Shown one piece after another: positions 34,015 to 44,133 of a stretch of 64,000 nucleotides of DNA (position 1 is its first letter; each line of letters begins with the position of its first letter). The notes under the pieces were generated by a model that saw only the letters and a program-made list of their open reading frames with translations, did not search any database and was not told the DNA's origin. The translations under genes were made by a program, and so were the position numbers. Where the stretch lies: contig OW818679.1 of assembly GCA_942493145.1 (NCBI GenBank), positions 1,674,001 through 1,738,000 on the forward strand. Direction: 5' to 3'. Origin of the DNA: ENR-C20 sp942493145. GTDB lineage: Bacteria; Bacillota; Clostridia; Acetivibrionales; DTU013.

Positions 34015-35748
34015 CTATTCACCTGACCCATCACCAGGATCTGATTTTTGCTGCATGGTCTCCAAAATTGAGGATAACTCATTGCCAACTGCAACAATTT
34101 GTGTCGCATCTTTGCTCTTTAACACCTTCCTGGTGCGGTTAACAGCTTCATCGAGAATAGCACGGTCATTTTTATCAAGCTTTTTCATAATTGCCGATGC
34201 CTGATAAATCAATTGTTCCGCATGATCCCTCGCGACGGCTTCTTCTTTATTTTTAGCATCCTCGGCCGAAAACTGCTGTGCAGCACGAATAGCCTGATCA
34301 ATTTCTGCCTGGCTCAGGTTTGATGAAGCAGTAATGGTAATGTTTTGCTCTTTGCCTGTTCCGAGGTCTTTTGCAGATACATTGACAATGCCGTTGGCAT
34401 CAATATTAAATGTTACTTCAATCTGAGGAACGCCCCTCGGTGCTCGCCGAATACCGTCAAGCTTGAATTTACCTAATGTTTTATTGTACTTTGCCATTTC
34501 ACGTTCGCCCTGCAAAACATGAATGTCAACAGCAGTTTGGAAACTGGCGGCTGTGGTGAAAATCTGACTCTTTTTTATCGGAAGTGTTGTGTTACGCTCA
34601 ATAATTCTTGAGCAAACGCCCCCCATAGTTTCGATGCCGAGAGAAAGCGGCGTTACATCCAAAAGCAACAATCCTTTGACATCACCAATAAGGACGCCGG
34701 CCTGCAGTGCAGCTCCCATTGCAACACATTCATCAGGATTGATACCTTTAAAAGGGTCCTTGCCTATAAACTTTCTTACAGCATTCTGTACCGCAGGAAT
34801 ACGGCTTGATCCACCTACAAGTAAAACCTTGCTGATATCCGTGATATTTAGCCCGGAATCTCTCATTGCCTGGTGTACCGGATCCATCGTTGCATTTACG
34901 AGATGCGCTGTCAGTTCATCAAACTTCGCTCTGGTCAGTGCAATATTCATATGCATTGGACCCGACGAATTTGAGGTAATGAAAGGAAGATTAATCTCAG
35001 TTGATGTAACACCGCTCAATTCAATTTTTGCTTTTTCTGCAGCTTCTTTTACACGCTGAATTGCGGTGGTATCCTTGGCAAGATCATAACGATGTTCCTT
35101 CTTGAATTCTTTAACAAGATACTCAACCACACAACTGTCAAAATCATCACCGCCGAGACGATTGTTTCCTGCAGTGGCAAGTACTTCAATAACACCATTG
35201 CTGATGTCAAGAATTGAAACATCAAATGTTCCACCACCCAAATCATACACCATGACCTTTTGTGCTGTTTCTTTATCTACGCCATAAGCGAGTGCCGCTG
35301 CGGTTGGCTCATTAATGATTCGCTGAACATTTAGTCCGGCAATTTTACCCGCATCTTTAGTAGCCTGACGTTGTGCATCTGTAAAGTATGCAGGTACGGT
35401 AATAACAGCTTCAGAGACAGTTTCTCCAAGATAGCTTTCCGCATCGGTTTTCAGCTTTTGTAATATCATTGCGGAAATTTCCTGCGGTGTATATTTCTTA
35501 CCGTCAATACTAACTCTATAGTCGCTGCCCATTTCACGCTTGATGGAACTGATGGTACGCTCGTGATTGGTAATTGCCTGACGCTTTGCAACCTCACCTA
35601 TCATTCGTTCACCTGTTTTGGAAAATGCAACTATCGATGGAGTGGTGCGAGCGCCCTCGAAATTGTGGATTACTACAACTTCACCGCCTTCCATAACAGC
35701 TACACAAGAATTTGTTGTTCCTAAATCAATACCAATTATTTTAGACAT
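34015..35748 (-). CDS. Hsp70/DnaK paralogue with short C terminus
   Basis: A 577-residue Hsp70. The ATPase domain has GIDLGTTNSCVAVMEGG, DLGGGTFDVS and VLLVGGSSRIP. The linker and substrate domain follow (LLLLDVTPLSLGIETMGG). The helical lid is shortened, and the protein is about 30-40 residues shorter than a typical DnaK, ending KSDPGDGSGE. There is no grpE, hrcA or full dnaJ nearby and no CIRCE element upstream, so this is likely a specialised paralogue serving the DUF5685/J-domain/zinc-ribbon genes downstream. Confidence 0.92.
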   Translation of the reverse strand: MSKIIGIDLGTTNSCVAVMEGGEVVVIHNFEGARTTPSIVAFSKTGERMIGEVAKRQAITNHERTISSIKREMGSDYRVSIDGKKYTPQEISAMILQKLKTDAESYLGETVSEAVITVPAYFTDAQRQATKDAGKIAGLNVQRIINEPTAAALAYGVDKETAQKVMVYDLGGGTFDVSILDISNGVIEVLATAGNNRLGGDDFDSCVVEYLVKEFKKEHRYDLAKDTTAIQRVKEAAEKAKIELSGVTSTEINLPFITSNSSGPMHMNIALTRAKFDELTAHLVNATMDPVHQAMRDSGLNITDISKVLLVGGSSRIPAVQNAVRKFIGKDPFKGINPDECVAMGAALQAGVLIGDVKGLLLLDVTPLSLGIETMGGVCSRIIERNTTLPIKKSQIFTTAASFQTAVDIHVLQGEREMAKYNKTLGKFKLDGIRRAPRGVPQIEVTFNIDANGIVNVSAKDLGTGKEQNITITASSNLSQAEIDQAIRAAQQFSAEDAKNKEEAVARDHAEQLIYQASAIMKKLDKNDRAILDEAVNRTRKVLKSKDATQIVAVGNELSSILETMQQKSDPGDGSGE

Positions 35749-35777
35749 AATGTTCTCTCCTTGCTTTTCTGTGTTTG

Positions 35778-35806
35778 ATTATAATATGGTTATTATGAAA
35801 CATCAA
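35778..35806 (-). promoter_or_regulatory. Sigma-A promoter of the Hsp70 module
   Basis: Minus-strand -35 TTGATG (35806-35801), a 17-base spacer and -10 TATAAT (35783-35778), about 30 bases ahead of the coding start. No heat-shock CIRCE repeat is visible. Confidence 0.7.
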
Positions 35807-35998
35807 TAAGTTACACTCACCAACAGTTTTAATATTTGCTTATAGAGGTATATAATGTTAATAGCACATATCTGGGCCGGATTATGTTTTAAACAATTAT
35901 TAATACATTGAATGAAACAAAGTTAGCTGCAATCCGTCTATGCATATATGAAAATTTGGTATTAATTAACAGCATTATAAGTAGAGAGAGGTTTCAAT

Positions 35999-38900
35999 AT
36001 GAAGAATAAAATTGCCGTTCTTTTCAGCAATAACCGTACTAAGTATACACTAATTGCTGCGGGTTTGATTATCATAATAGTTGCAGGGATTTTCGCATGG
36101 AAAGCCTTATCACCGACTGATCAGCAAACCGTTGCCGGAAATGACGTTACTGCGGCAACAACCTCACAGGCATCGGATATAAACCTTTCAAATATAAAAA
36201 TCGAGCCCGTCATTTCGGACAGTGCAGGAATTGATACCAAATCTGGCTTTAAACTTTATTGCGATAAAACTATATCACCCGAGAGCATAAAGGAAGCTTT
36301 GAGTGTTACCCCCAGAAAGGATTACACCCTTGCGCAGATATCGAGGGGAGAATACAACATAAGCTTCAATGACGAGCTTAAGGGTGGGAGCATATATAAG
36401 CTGGAATTTACGGACGTGGCTACAGGCAGCACACGTTCGTGGGCTTTTCAAACAAAGAAGGCATTTTCCATAGTGCGCACTCTGCCGAGGGACGAAGCAA
36501 CTCAGGTACCTGTCGATTCCGGTATAGAAATAACCTTCAGCCATGAAAAAGTGGAAAACATCAAAGACTATTTCGAAATTGATCCAAAGGTGGAAGGCAG
36601 GTTTGAAATACATAAAAAAACAGTCGTATTTGTACCGAAAAAGCTTGACGATAGCACAATATACACTGTTACAATAAAAAAGGGTCTTGGTTTTAGTGGA
36701 AGCAGCGACAAGCTGGCCGGAGACTATAGCTTCAAATTCCAGACAGCTGTTCCATCCAGTGACGACAGGCTGTTGTTCTCTTTTTACGAAGGATTGTTTA
36801 ATTTCACATCAAAGGCCATTCCAGCCCTTCAGGTATATGCGGATGATTCACTTATCGGCTCTGCAGCTGATATCGAGATATACAGATATGCAGATGTCAG
36901 GCTTTATAAAGAGGATTTAAAAAAACTGGACACAGTGCCGTACTGGGCAATAACCGACAAGACAAAGCTGCCGTTTGATATTGGCAGCCTGGAGAAAATA
37001 GCCTCGTCGAAAGCTCAGATCGCGCAGTATAAATTAAATTATTACAACCTTTCTTATTTGCTTTTACCGTCATCGCTTGATGAGGGGTATTATCTGGTTA
37101 AAGCAGTTGCAGGAGGAAATACCGAATATGTACACCTGCAAATCAGCAATTCGGTCGTATATATAATGGTTGCAACCAATAAAACACTTGTATGGGCCAA
37201 CGACGCCATTACCGGAAATCCAATAGAAAATGCCCTTGTTTCAAGTGATTACTATGAGTCTGCGAAAACCGACGCCACTGGAATGGCAACGCTGGATGGA
37301 GCTATAGAGCAAACAGGCGAAAACCATTTCTATTTTAATCTATCTGCAGAGGGAAGGCCAGAATTCATTGCACAGACAGAACAGAACAGATATCCGATAT
37401 ACCAGAATGGGGAATATGTTTATTACGGTTATGACGGCGGGGGTAATGCAAACAAATATTGGACTTATCTTTATCTTGACAAAGATATATACCTTCCGGA
37501 AGACACCATAAATGTATGGGGTGTGGTCAAAGCACGCAATACAAGCGGCGGTGACAGCTCGGGTGCTTCAGGAGCAGCAGGAATCACAAACGCGACACTT
37601 GAACTGACCAGGTCGGATTATTACTGGGATGAAAGCGACACAAACACTGTCATTGACTCAAAAGAGCTGGACATATCACCATCAGGGACATTCATAAGCA
37701 GCATTGAGCTTGCCGGCTATAATCCTGGTTCATATAACATGCGTGTAAAAATAGGCAATGAGACAGTAATAAACCGCTATGTCCAGGTTATGGAATATAC
37801 AAAACCAGCTTATAAAATAGAGCTTACTCCCGATAAAAAAGCCGTATACATGGGGGAAAAAGTAAATATGGGTATTCAGGCAAGCTTTTTTGAAGGATCT
37901 CCACTTCCCGGCATCAAGCTGGATTATACATTTTCGACCGGCGGAGAGGCCCCCAAAAGCGGCTCGGTTACCTGTGACAGCGCCGGACAGGCAAAGCTTG
38001 AGCTTGCTACCAACACATCAGTAAATACCTGGCGCCCCCAGGGCTTTTATACCGAAGTGAGAAATTCTAATGCGGAAGAGGTTGAAATTAGTGCCTACAG
38101 CAGTATACAGGTATTTCCAAGGGACACAATGATTGATGCAAGCGGGAAAATCGAAGACGGCAAAGGTGTAATCGACATCAATACCAACCTGATTGATATC
38201 AGCAGGCTTAACGACAGCGAAGATTCCTATTGGGATACTGATGCTTACAGGGGCGCCCCAGTTGATAAAAGCATTACCGCAAAGCTTTATGAAACACATT
38301 ATGAAGCAATAGAAACAGGCGACTACTATGACTATATAAACAAAAAAACAGTGAAAACATACGATTATAAACAGGTCAGCAACCTGGTACAGGAATACAA
38401 AATTGATACAGTGCAGGGAAAGTACAAAATAGAATTTCCAGCGAACAGCAAAAATAATTACCGGTTGGACATTTCAGGATATGATTCCATAAACAGACCT
38501 ATGTTTGAAGAGGTATATGTCTACAACTGGATGAGCTACTATCCATATTACGATCAAGGGTACACACTGATAGATGAGAATGGCAAAACAAACTACAGAC
38601 AAGGTGATAAGGTTGCCCTGAAGATGACTGACAACAACCTGGATATGCCTGCCGGCAATAACTACAGGTATCTGTATGTCAGGCTTAAAGACGGCGTACT
38701 TGATTATACTACCAGCAAGGAAGCATCATATACCTTTGAAGCCGATCAGAAGCTTATCCCGAACATGTATGTGAAGGCGATTTGCTTTGATGGGTCGAAT
38801 ATTCTTGATGCTGGCATCAAGACGCTGATATACGACCGGGAGGAAAAAAAGCTGGATATTATCGTCACGCCTGATAAAAGCAGCTATAAGCCAGGTGATA

Positions 38901-40993
38901 CGGTCAAACTTTCCATTGATGTCAGGGATGAAAAGGGGAACCCCTGCAACTCGGAGGTTAATGTAAGCGTGGTTGACGAGGCGTTTTTCGCTGTCGCAGA
39001 CCAGTATGTATACACACTGGGCGGGCTTTATCAAGCTTCCATGACAAGCGGCCTTATATCGGAGTTTTCATCCCACGTTCCGCTTGATGAATCAATGTAC
39101 GGAGCAATGGCCGAGGGTGGTGAAGGCGGGGATGTTGCAATCAGGTCGGACTTTAAGGATAGCGCCCTGTTTGCGTCTGCGTTAACCGGAGATGACGGCA
39201 AAGGCGAAATCAGTTTTAGGCTCCCGGATAACCTGACCTCCTGGAGGGTAACTTGCCAGTCGGTTACAAACGACCTGAAGGCAGGTAACTGTAAAATCAA
39301 CGTTTCCAGCAGGCTGCCCTTCTTTACCGATACTGTCTTCAACAAGGTTTTCATGACTGGAGACAGTCCTTCGCTCCTTGTCAGAGCCTATGGTACCGAG
39401 CTGGGTACTTCAGACAAGGTTGAGTATTCAATTGCCATTGAAAATGACGCAGGCTTCAAAAAAACATATAAGGCATCCGCTACTGGAAATGGTTTGTCGG
39501 AGATTTCATTGGGCAAGCTCGATGAAGGTAGCTATACTTATACGGTGGAAGCTTCCTCCGGAGCGCTGAAGGACGCGCTTCAAAAGAGCTTCAAGGTGTC
39601 GGACAGCATGCTCGAAGCGGGTAGATTCGAGCAATATGCCCTTTCGGAAGGCATCAGCATCCAGGGCGGTAAGGCGCTGACCACTCTATCCTTTATCAAC
39701 AAGGAATCCGCTGATTTCTACAATGAGTTGAATTCACTTTATTGGTCTTTTGGTGAAAGGATAGATCAGAAGCTTTCAAGAAAGCTTGCGGGAGAGCTTC
39801 TTAAGAAATATTTCAATGAAGAATATGTTGAAGAAGAGTATGATCTTTCAAAATACCAAACAGAAGATGGCGGTCTGGCACTTTTGAGCTATGATAGCAG
39901 CAATCCGGAGCTTTCCGCGGAGATTTGCTCAGCAGCTCCTGGATTTTTTGATGAGGCAGCATTGGAATCATATTTTTATGGTATATTAAACAACACCGAA
40001 TCAACGCCTGAAGATGTAGCGGCCTCTTACTGGGGGCTCGCAGCGCTGAACAAGCCTGTCCTTGTGGATATAAAGAATCTTCTGGAATCAACAGAGCTCG
40101 GGTTGATTGAAAGGCTGGAGCTGGGCAATGCACTTGCCGCAATCGGGGATGATCAGGGCGCAGCTGAGCTGTATAAAGAGGTTCTTTCCAAATACGCTAA
40201 AAAGGCGGGGGACTACACATACATCGAATCTCCTGCAGACAGGGACGATACAGTAAAAGCAACGGCTCTATGCGCAACGATAGCGATAAAAATAAACGCA
40301 GCTGAAAAGATGCAGCTGTTCAATTATTCCAGAAACAATTCGACTACAGACTTCCTCACCAACCTGGAACGTTTGATATTCGTTAATGCCTACATGCCCG
40401 GCATACAGCCTGACAGCAGCTTCACCTATACTCTTGATCAAAAAGAGCAGCAGGTCGTTCTGGAGAAGAACAAGTCATACAAATTGGTATTGACGCCTGA
40501 AAAGCTGAAAAGCATCAAATTCAGCAATATAAAGGGCAACGTTACAGTTAGCGCTTCATACACCGGATCTGTCAAGGATATTGCAGGGGATAGCGGAGCA
40601 ATTGTTGGAATCGGACGGAATTACAGTGTAAACGGAAATATTGTTCAGAGCTTCGGACGATCGAATCTCATAAAGATAACCCTCACACCGGTTTTCAATG
40701 AGTCTGCTCCCGACGGTTATTATGAGATAACCGATATGCTACCGGCCGGTCTGCGGTTTGTAAAAATCGTGGATTCTTCAAACAGAGACTGGTTCCTGGA
40801 CGAAGTCTCCGGCCAGAAGGTAGCTTTCGGGTACAGCTACAGCAAGAAAACAACACAGAGCATTACTTATTACGCAAGAGCTGTTTCACCGGGTTCCTTC
40901 ACGGCTGATAATGCTTTTATAAAACTCAGCACAGATGATATATTTGGTTTTGCCGATCAGTCTGTCATATCGGTTGTAAACGGGCAGGAGTAA
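35999..40993 (+). CDS. Alpha-2-macroglobulin-like surface protein without a visible thioester
   Basis: A 1664-residue protein anchored by one N-terminal transmembrane helix (about 17-36). A Big_5/SbsA-like Ig domain lies at about 155-255. Macroglobulin-like domains follow: KYWTYLYLDKDIYLPEDTIN matches the usual bait-side motif. The A2M core LPDNLTSWRVTCQSVTNDLK is near 1080. Where family members carry the C-x-E-Q thioester, this protein reads NSLYWSFGERIDQKLSRKL (about 1240), with no cysteine. Bacterial A2Ms trap attacking proteases, often beside PBP1C. Here the partner genes are a MEMO-family and a YitT gene. It may be a structural envelope protein. Confidence 0.88.
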   Translation: MKNKIAVLFSNNRTKYTLIAAGLIIIIVAGIFAWKALSPTDQQTVAGNDVTAATTSQASDINLSNIKIEPVISDSAGIDTKSGFKLYCDKTISPESIKEALSVTPRKDYTLAQISRGEYNISFNDELKGGSIYKLEFTDVATGSTRSWAFQTKKAFSIVRTLPRDEATQVPVDSGIEITFSHEKVENIKDYFEIDPKVEGRFEIHKKTVVFVPKKLDDSTIYTVTIKKGLGFSGSSDKLAGDYSFKFQTAVPSSDDRLLFSFYEGLFNFTSKAIPALQVYADDSLIGSAADIEIYRYADVRLYKEDLKKLDTVPYWAITDKTKLPFDIGSLEKIASSKAQIAQYKLNYYNLSYLLLPSSLDEGYYLVKAVAGGNTEYVHLQISNSVVYIMVATNKTLVWANDAITGNPIENALVSSDYYESAKTDATGMATLDGAIEQTGENHFYFNLSAEGRPEFIAQTEQNRYPIYQNGEYVYYGYDGGGNANKYWTYLYLDKDIYLPEDTINVWGVVKARNTSGGDSSGASGAAGITNATLELTRSDYYWDESDTNTVIDSKELDISPSGTFISSIELAGYNPGSYNMRVKIGNETVINRYVQVMEYTKPAYKIELTPDKKAVYMGEKVNMGIQASFFEGSPLPGIKLDYTFSTGGEAPKSGSVTCDSAGQAKLELATNTSVNTWRPQGFYTEVRNSNAEEVEISAYSSIQVFPRDTMIDASGKIEDGKGVIDINTNLIDISRLNDSEDSYWDTDAYRGAPVDKSITAKLYETHYEAIETGDYYDYINKKTVKTYDYKQVSNLVQEYKIDTVQGKYKIEFPANSKNNYRLDISGYDSINRPMFEEVYVYNWMSYYPYYDQGYTLIDENGKTNYRQGDKVALKMTDNNLDMPAGNNYRYLYVRLKDGVLDYTTSKEASYTFEADQKLIPNMYVKAICFDGSNILDAGIKTLIYDREEKKLDIIVTPDKSSYKPGDTVKLSIDVRDEKGNPCNSEVNVSVVDEAFFAVADQYVYTLGGLYQASMTSGLISEFSSHVPLDESMYGAMAEGGEGGDVAIRSDFKDSALFASALTGDDGKGEISFRLPDNLTSWRVTCQSVTNDLKAGNCKINVSSRLPFFTDTVFNKVFMTGDSPSLLVRAYGTELGTSDKVEYSIAIENDAGFKKTYKASATGNGLSEISLGKLDEGSYTYTVEASSGALKDALQKSFKVSDSMLEAGRFEQYALSEGISIQGGKALTTLSFINKESADFYNELNSLYWSFGERIDQKLSRKLAGELLKKYFNEEYVEEEYDLSKYQTEDGGLALLSYDSSNPELSAEICSAAPGFFDEAALESYFYGILNNTESTPEDVAASYWGLAALNKPVLVDIKNLLESTELGLIERLELGNALAAIGDDQGAAELYKEVLSKYAKKAGDYTYIESPADRDDTVKATALCATIAIKINAAEKMQLFNYSRNNSTTDFLTNLERLIFVNAYMPGIQPDSSFTYTLDQKEQQVVLEKNKSYKLVLTPEKLKSIKFSNIKGNVTVSASYTGSVKDIAGDSGAIVGIGRNYSVNGNIVQSFGRSNLIKITLTPVFNESAPDGYYEITDMLPAGLRFVKIVDSSNRDWFLDEVSGQKVAFGYSYSKKTTQSITYYARAVSPGSFTADNAFIKLSTDDIFGFADQSVISVVNGQE

Positions 40994-40995
40994 AA

Positions 40996-41916
40996 ATGAG
41001 CTTAATAAATAAATGGTTCACTCTGGCACTGATTGCTGCTTTGTATATTGGTATTTGCAGCGGTTGCGGCGTTTATGCAGCTGACAAGCAGACAATATCA
41101 GCTGATTATATTAAATGCAGCTCCTATGAGGAAAAAACCTTTATGGCATCCATTGGAGCTGCTTCAGCCTCAAAAGCCGAAGCGGGCGGAATATCAGGAG
41201 GTATCCCAGGAGGTATCCCAAGAGGTATATCTGGTGGGATTATCCCTCATCATCTGCTTGCTTCCGATATGATTGCGGCGTTTTTCAAAACACTGTCAGA
41301 AGAAAGCCCTGATGTTATAGTAGTTATTGGCCCCAATCATAAAAGGGCAGGGGCGTCCAAGCTGTATACATCCGGTTTGGATTGGGAAACCCCTTTTGGT
41401 GTGCTTGAAGCCGATGAAAGCATAACGGATTTCCTGATAAATGGCAAAAATGCGGCTGAAAGCCGGGACTTAATGGAAGAAGAATATTCTGTTTCAGCCC
41501 TTATTCCTTATATCAGATATTATATGCCCCAGACAAAAATCGTACCGATCCTGCTCTCGGGTAATTACAGCCTGAAAAATTCAATAAATCTGGGAGAGGA
41601 TCTTGCAGCTCAATTCGGGGACAGAAAAGGCATCATAGTTGCATCTGTGGATTTTTCCCACTATTTGCCCCTGGAAACGGCTGAAGAAATGGACGAAATA
41701 ACCTTGAGAGCAATCACGGATAATGATTTGGTGCAAATAAGCAAAATGGGAAATGATAACCTTGATTCACCACCTTCAATTATTTCCCTTTTAGCAGCTA
41801 TGGATATGCTGGGTGTAAAAAACTTAAAGATCCTTGACCATAGTAATTCAGACTTAATAGGCAAGAGTTTCAGCAAAAGTACGACAAGCTATTTTTCTAT
41901 TATATATTGGAAATAG
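40996..41916 (+). CDS. MEMO1-family (AmmeMemoRadiSam B) protein with signal peptide
   Basis: A 306-residue protein starting two bases after the macroglobulin stop. The N terminus (LALIAALYIGICSGCG) is an export signal, perhaps a lipoprotein type, so the protein acts outside the membrane. After a linker with GGIP/GGIS repeats, the MEMO fold follows: GIIPHHLLASDM, VIVVIGPNHKRAG, VASVDFSHYLPLETAEEMDE. The His/Asp residues match the metal or dioxygenase-like site of the family. No AMMECR1 or radical SAM partner, usually found with MEMO, is adjacent. Confidence 0.85.
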   Translation: MSLINKWFTLALIAALYIGICSGCGVYAADKQTISADYIKCSSYEEKTFMASIGAASASKAEAGGISGGIPGGIPRGISGGIIPHHLLASDMIAAFFKTLSEESPDVIVVIGPNHKRAGASKLYTSGLDWETPFGVLEADESITDFLINGKNAAESRDLMEEEYSVSALIPYIRYYMPQTKIVPILLSGNYSLKNSINLGEDLAAQFGDRKGIIVASVDFSHYLPLETAEEMDEITLRAITDNDLVQISKMGNDNLDSPPSIISLLAAMDMLGVKNLKILDHSNSDLIGKSFSKSTTSYFSIIYWK

Positions 41917-41947
41917 TGTTTATATTAAAAAATCTGGGAGACTCGTT

Positions 41948-42808
41948 ATGAAAAGAATTAATAAAATCGGTCTGATTCTGCTGGGCAATCTGCTATACGC
42001 TGTGGCTGTGGCATACTTTATTCTGCCTTCAGGGCTCATTACCGGAGGCACAACCGGACTTGCCCTGTTTGCACGATATCTCTGGGGTGTTCCCGTAACA
42101 GTGTTCGTGTTGATTTTTAATGTGGTAATGTTCCTGATTGGCGCTGCAGTACTGGGACGGATGTTTGCACTTTCCACACTCATCAGCACCATCAGTTATC
42201 CCGTGATGCTAAGCCTGATGCAGGCTCTTGAAATAAAGACCGGTGAACTGACAGATGACATAATGTTATCTACCATATTTGCCGGTGCCCTGATCGGAGT
42301 GGGTATAGGACTTGTGATTCGTGCAGGTGCATCGACTGGTGGTATGGATATTCCGCCTTTGGTTATTCAGAAAAAGACAGGGCTATCCGTATCCATACTT
42401 CTGTATGCCTTTGATGTGATAATCCTGATTCTGCAGATGCTCTTTTCAGACCAGGAAAAGATACTTTATGGCATCCTGCTGGTATGTATTTATACTATTG
42501 TGCTTGAAAAGCTTCTGGTAGCCGGTAAGCGCCAGATCCAGCTTAAAATTGTCAGCGAACAGTATGAGTCGATTAATAAGGCCATCGTAAGCCAGATGGA
42601 CAGGGGTACTACTTTGCTTCAGATTGAGGGCGGTTACACCCGAAAGCCCTCGATGGCGGTGCTCACTGTCGTATCACAACGAGAATTGTTCAAGGTAAAT
42701 GAGCTTGTACTGGGTATTGATTCCGATGCTTTTCTAATCATAAGCCAGGTTAATGAAGTTAGGGGAAGGGGCTTCACATCAGGCAAAGAGTATAGACAAT
42801 TGAAATAA
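41948..42808 (+). CDS. YitT/DUF2179-family membrane protein
   Basis: A 286-residue protein with five to six transmembrane helices in the first 185 residues (GLILLGNLLYAVAVAYFILP; TGGTTGLALFARYL; GALIGVGIGLVIRAGASTGG). A cytoplasmic DUF2179 domain follows (VSQMDRGTTLLQIEGGYTRK; EVRGRGF). The RAGASTGGMDIP motif is characteristic. The family is widespread in Firmicutes and of uncertain transport function. It follows the MEMO gene by 31 bases in the same operon. Confidence 0.92.
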   Translation: MKRINKIGLILLGNLLYAVAVAYFILPSGLITGGTTGLALFARYLWGVPVTVFVLIFNVVMFLIGAAVLGRMFALSTLISTISYPVMLSLMQALEIKTGELTDDIMLSTIFAGALIGVGIGLVIRAGASTGGMDIPPLVIQKKTGLSVSILLYAFDVIILILQMLFSDQEKILYGILLVCIYTIVLEKLLVAGKRQIQLKIVSEQYESINKAIVSQMDRGTTLLQIEGGYTRKPSMAVLTVVSQRELFKVNELVLGIDSDAFLIISQVNEVRGRGFTSGKEYRQLK

Positions 42809-42831
42809 ACTGAAAGTTTTCATAAACTTGA

Positions 42832-44031
42832 TTACATTTTCTTTTTTATTCTAAAAAGCAGAGTGAGAGAGAATACCAATAATACGATTGAGCAGAAGAA
42901 GAATACACTTCTGCAGGATTCCAACATCATGATCAAAAAAGTGAAAACTAAACCTGCAATTTTCCCGGCGTTGGATGCGATGTCATTTATACCTGATATT
43001 CTGGCTACGAAACCTTTTGGAGCCGTGATCTGCAGTAATGTTGCAAGAAATATACCGCATACAGAGAGTATGGTTCCTTCAATAAACTGCAGTGCGAATA
43101 TTATCCCAAGTTTTTGGGTAAAGCCATAGCACATCCAAATCACAGCCGTCATAGCAAATCCAGTGAATATTATCTTCCACATTGCAGCTTCGCTTTTGGT
43201 ATTGAATATTCCCATAAGAAGCATAGCAAAAAGGTTTGTGCCATAGTATATTGAAATCATAAAACTCCATCCTTTTGCCGTCAAACCCAATATGTCGAAT
43301 GAAAACGGATAAAATGCCATATTGACAGATATAAGGCAGAGACTTGAGACAAGGCCTGTAATAACTATTTGTCTGATCTGGGTATTGGTCCTGAAATATG
43401 AAAAGCCTTTTACAGTTTCAGATAAAAACCGATTGCCATAAAGAGGCGTTTTTTGTTTTGCAGAAGCTGCTTCAAACCTGAATTTAATGAACAGTATTAG
43501 AATGGAAGAGACCAATGCTGACAGACTGCTGATGATAATAGATGGATCAGGTCCGAAACTGTCCGTCAGCATACCAGCCAATAAAGGACCCAACAGGAAT
43601 GATACACCCGATACGCCGGTAAATATTGAATTTGCCTTCAGGACTCCATTCCTTCCACATATATTAACAATCATCTTTCTTCGGGCGGGGCTGTAAAACA
43701 AATCAAGAATAGATAGTAATACAAGAAGAAAATATATTCCGGTAGGATTTTCTATTGATATGAAAAGAATTATTACAAAGCTTCGTATCAAGTCTACCAA
43801 TGCCATGAGATATTTGCCTTTGATAAAATCACCTAAAGTACCTGCAAATGGTGAAAATATTATGCTGGGAAGTGCAGAAAAAATCAAGCCTGCCGCGGTT
43901 GAGACGCCTGACCCGGTAAGCTTGAAAAGCATTAAAGTAATTGCAATAAACCTGAAGGAATCCCCGAAATTCAAGATTCCCTGGCTTGTAAGCAACAGCA
44001 CAAACTGTCTTTTTCGAAATAATTCATTCAT
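42832..44031 (-). CDS. MFS transporter
   Basis: A 399-residue permease with about 12 hydrophobic helices. The inter-helix 2-3 loop reads FAGTLGDFIKGKYLMALVDL, the form seen in multidrug or macrolide-type exporters of the MefA/Bcr kind. It converges with the YitT gene and is divergent from the L,D-transpeptidase gene. No clear ribosome site precedes the ATG, so the start is the best guess. Substrate unknown. Confidence 0.88.
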   Translation of the reverse strand: MNELFRKRQFVLLLTSQGILNFGDSFRFIAITLMLFKLTGSGVSTAAGLIFSALPSIIFSPFAGTLGDFIKGKYLMALVDLIRSFVIILFISIENPTGIYFLLVLLSILDLFYSPARRKMIVNICGRNGVLKANSIFTGVSGVSFLLGPLLAGMLTDSFGPDPSIIISSLSALVSSILILFIKFRFEAASAKQKTPLYGNRFLSETVKGFSYFRTNTQIRQIVITGLVSSLCLISVNMAFYPFSFDILGLTAKGWSFMISIYYGTNLFAMLLMGIFNTKSEAAMWKIIFTGFAMTAVIWMCYGFTQKLGIIFALQFIEGTILSVCGIFLATLLQITAPKGFVARISGINDIASNAGKIAGLVFTFLIMMLESCRSVFFFCSIVLLVFSLTLLFRIKKKM

Positions 44032-44133
44032 GTTATGAGTGTATTATTAGCCACATCAAATAATTCACCTCTGCATATATTTAGGTTAAACGGGATATTA
44101 AATGAACAGTACCTTCATGGAGGGAGTTATGCA

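Noticed and set aside
35749..35830. CIRCE heat-shock operator at the Hsp70 gene
   Set aside because: The TTAGCACTC-N9-GAGTGCTAA palindrome is not present.
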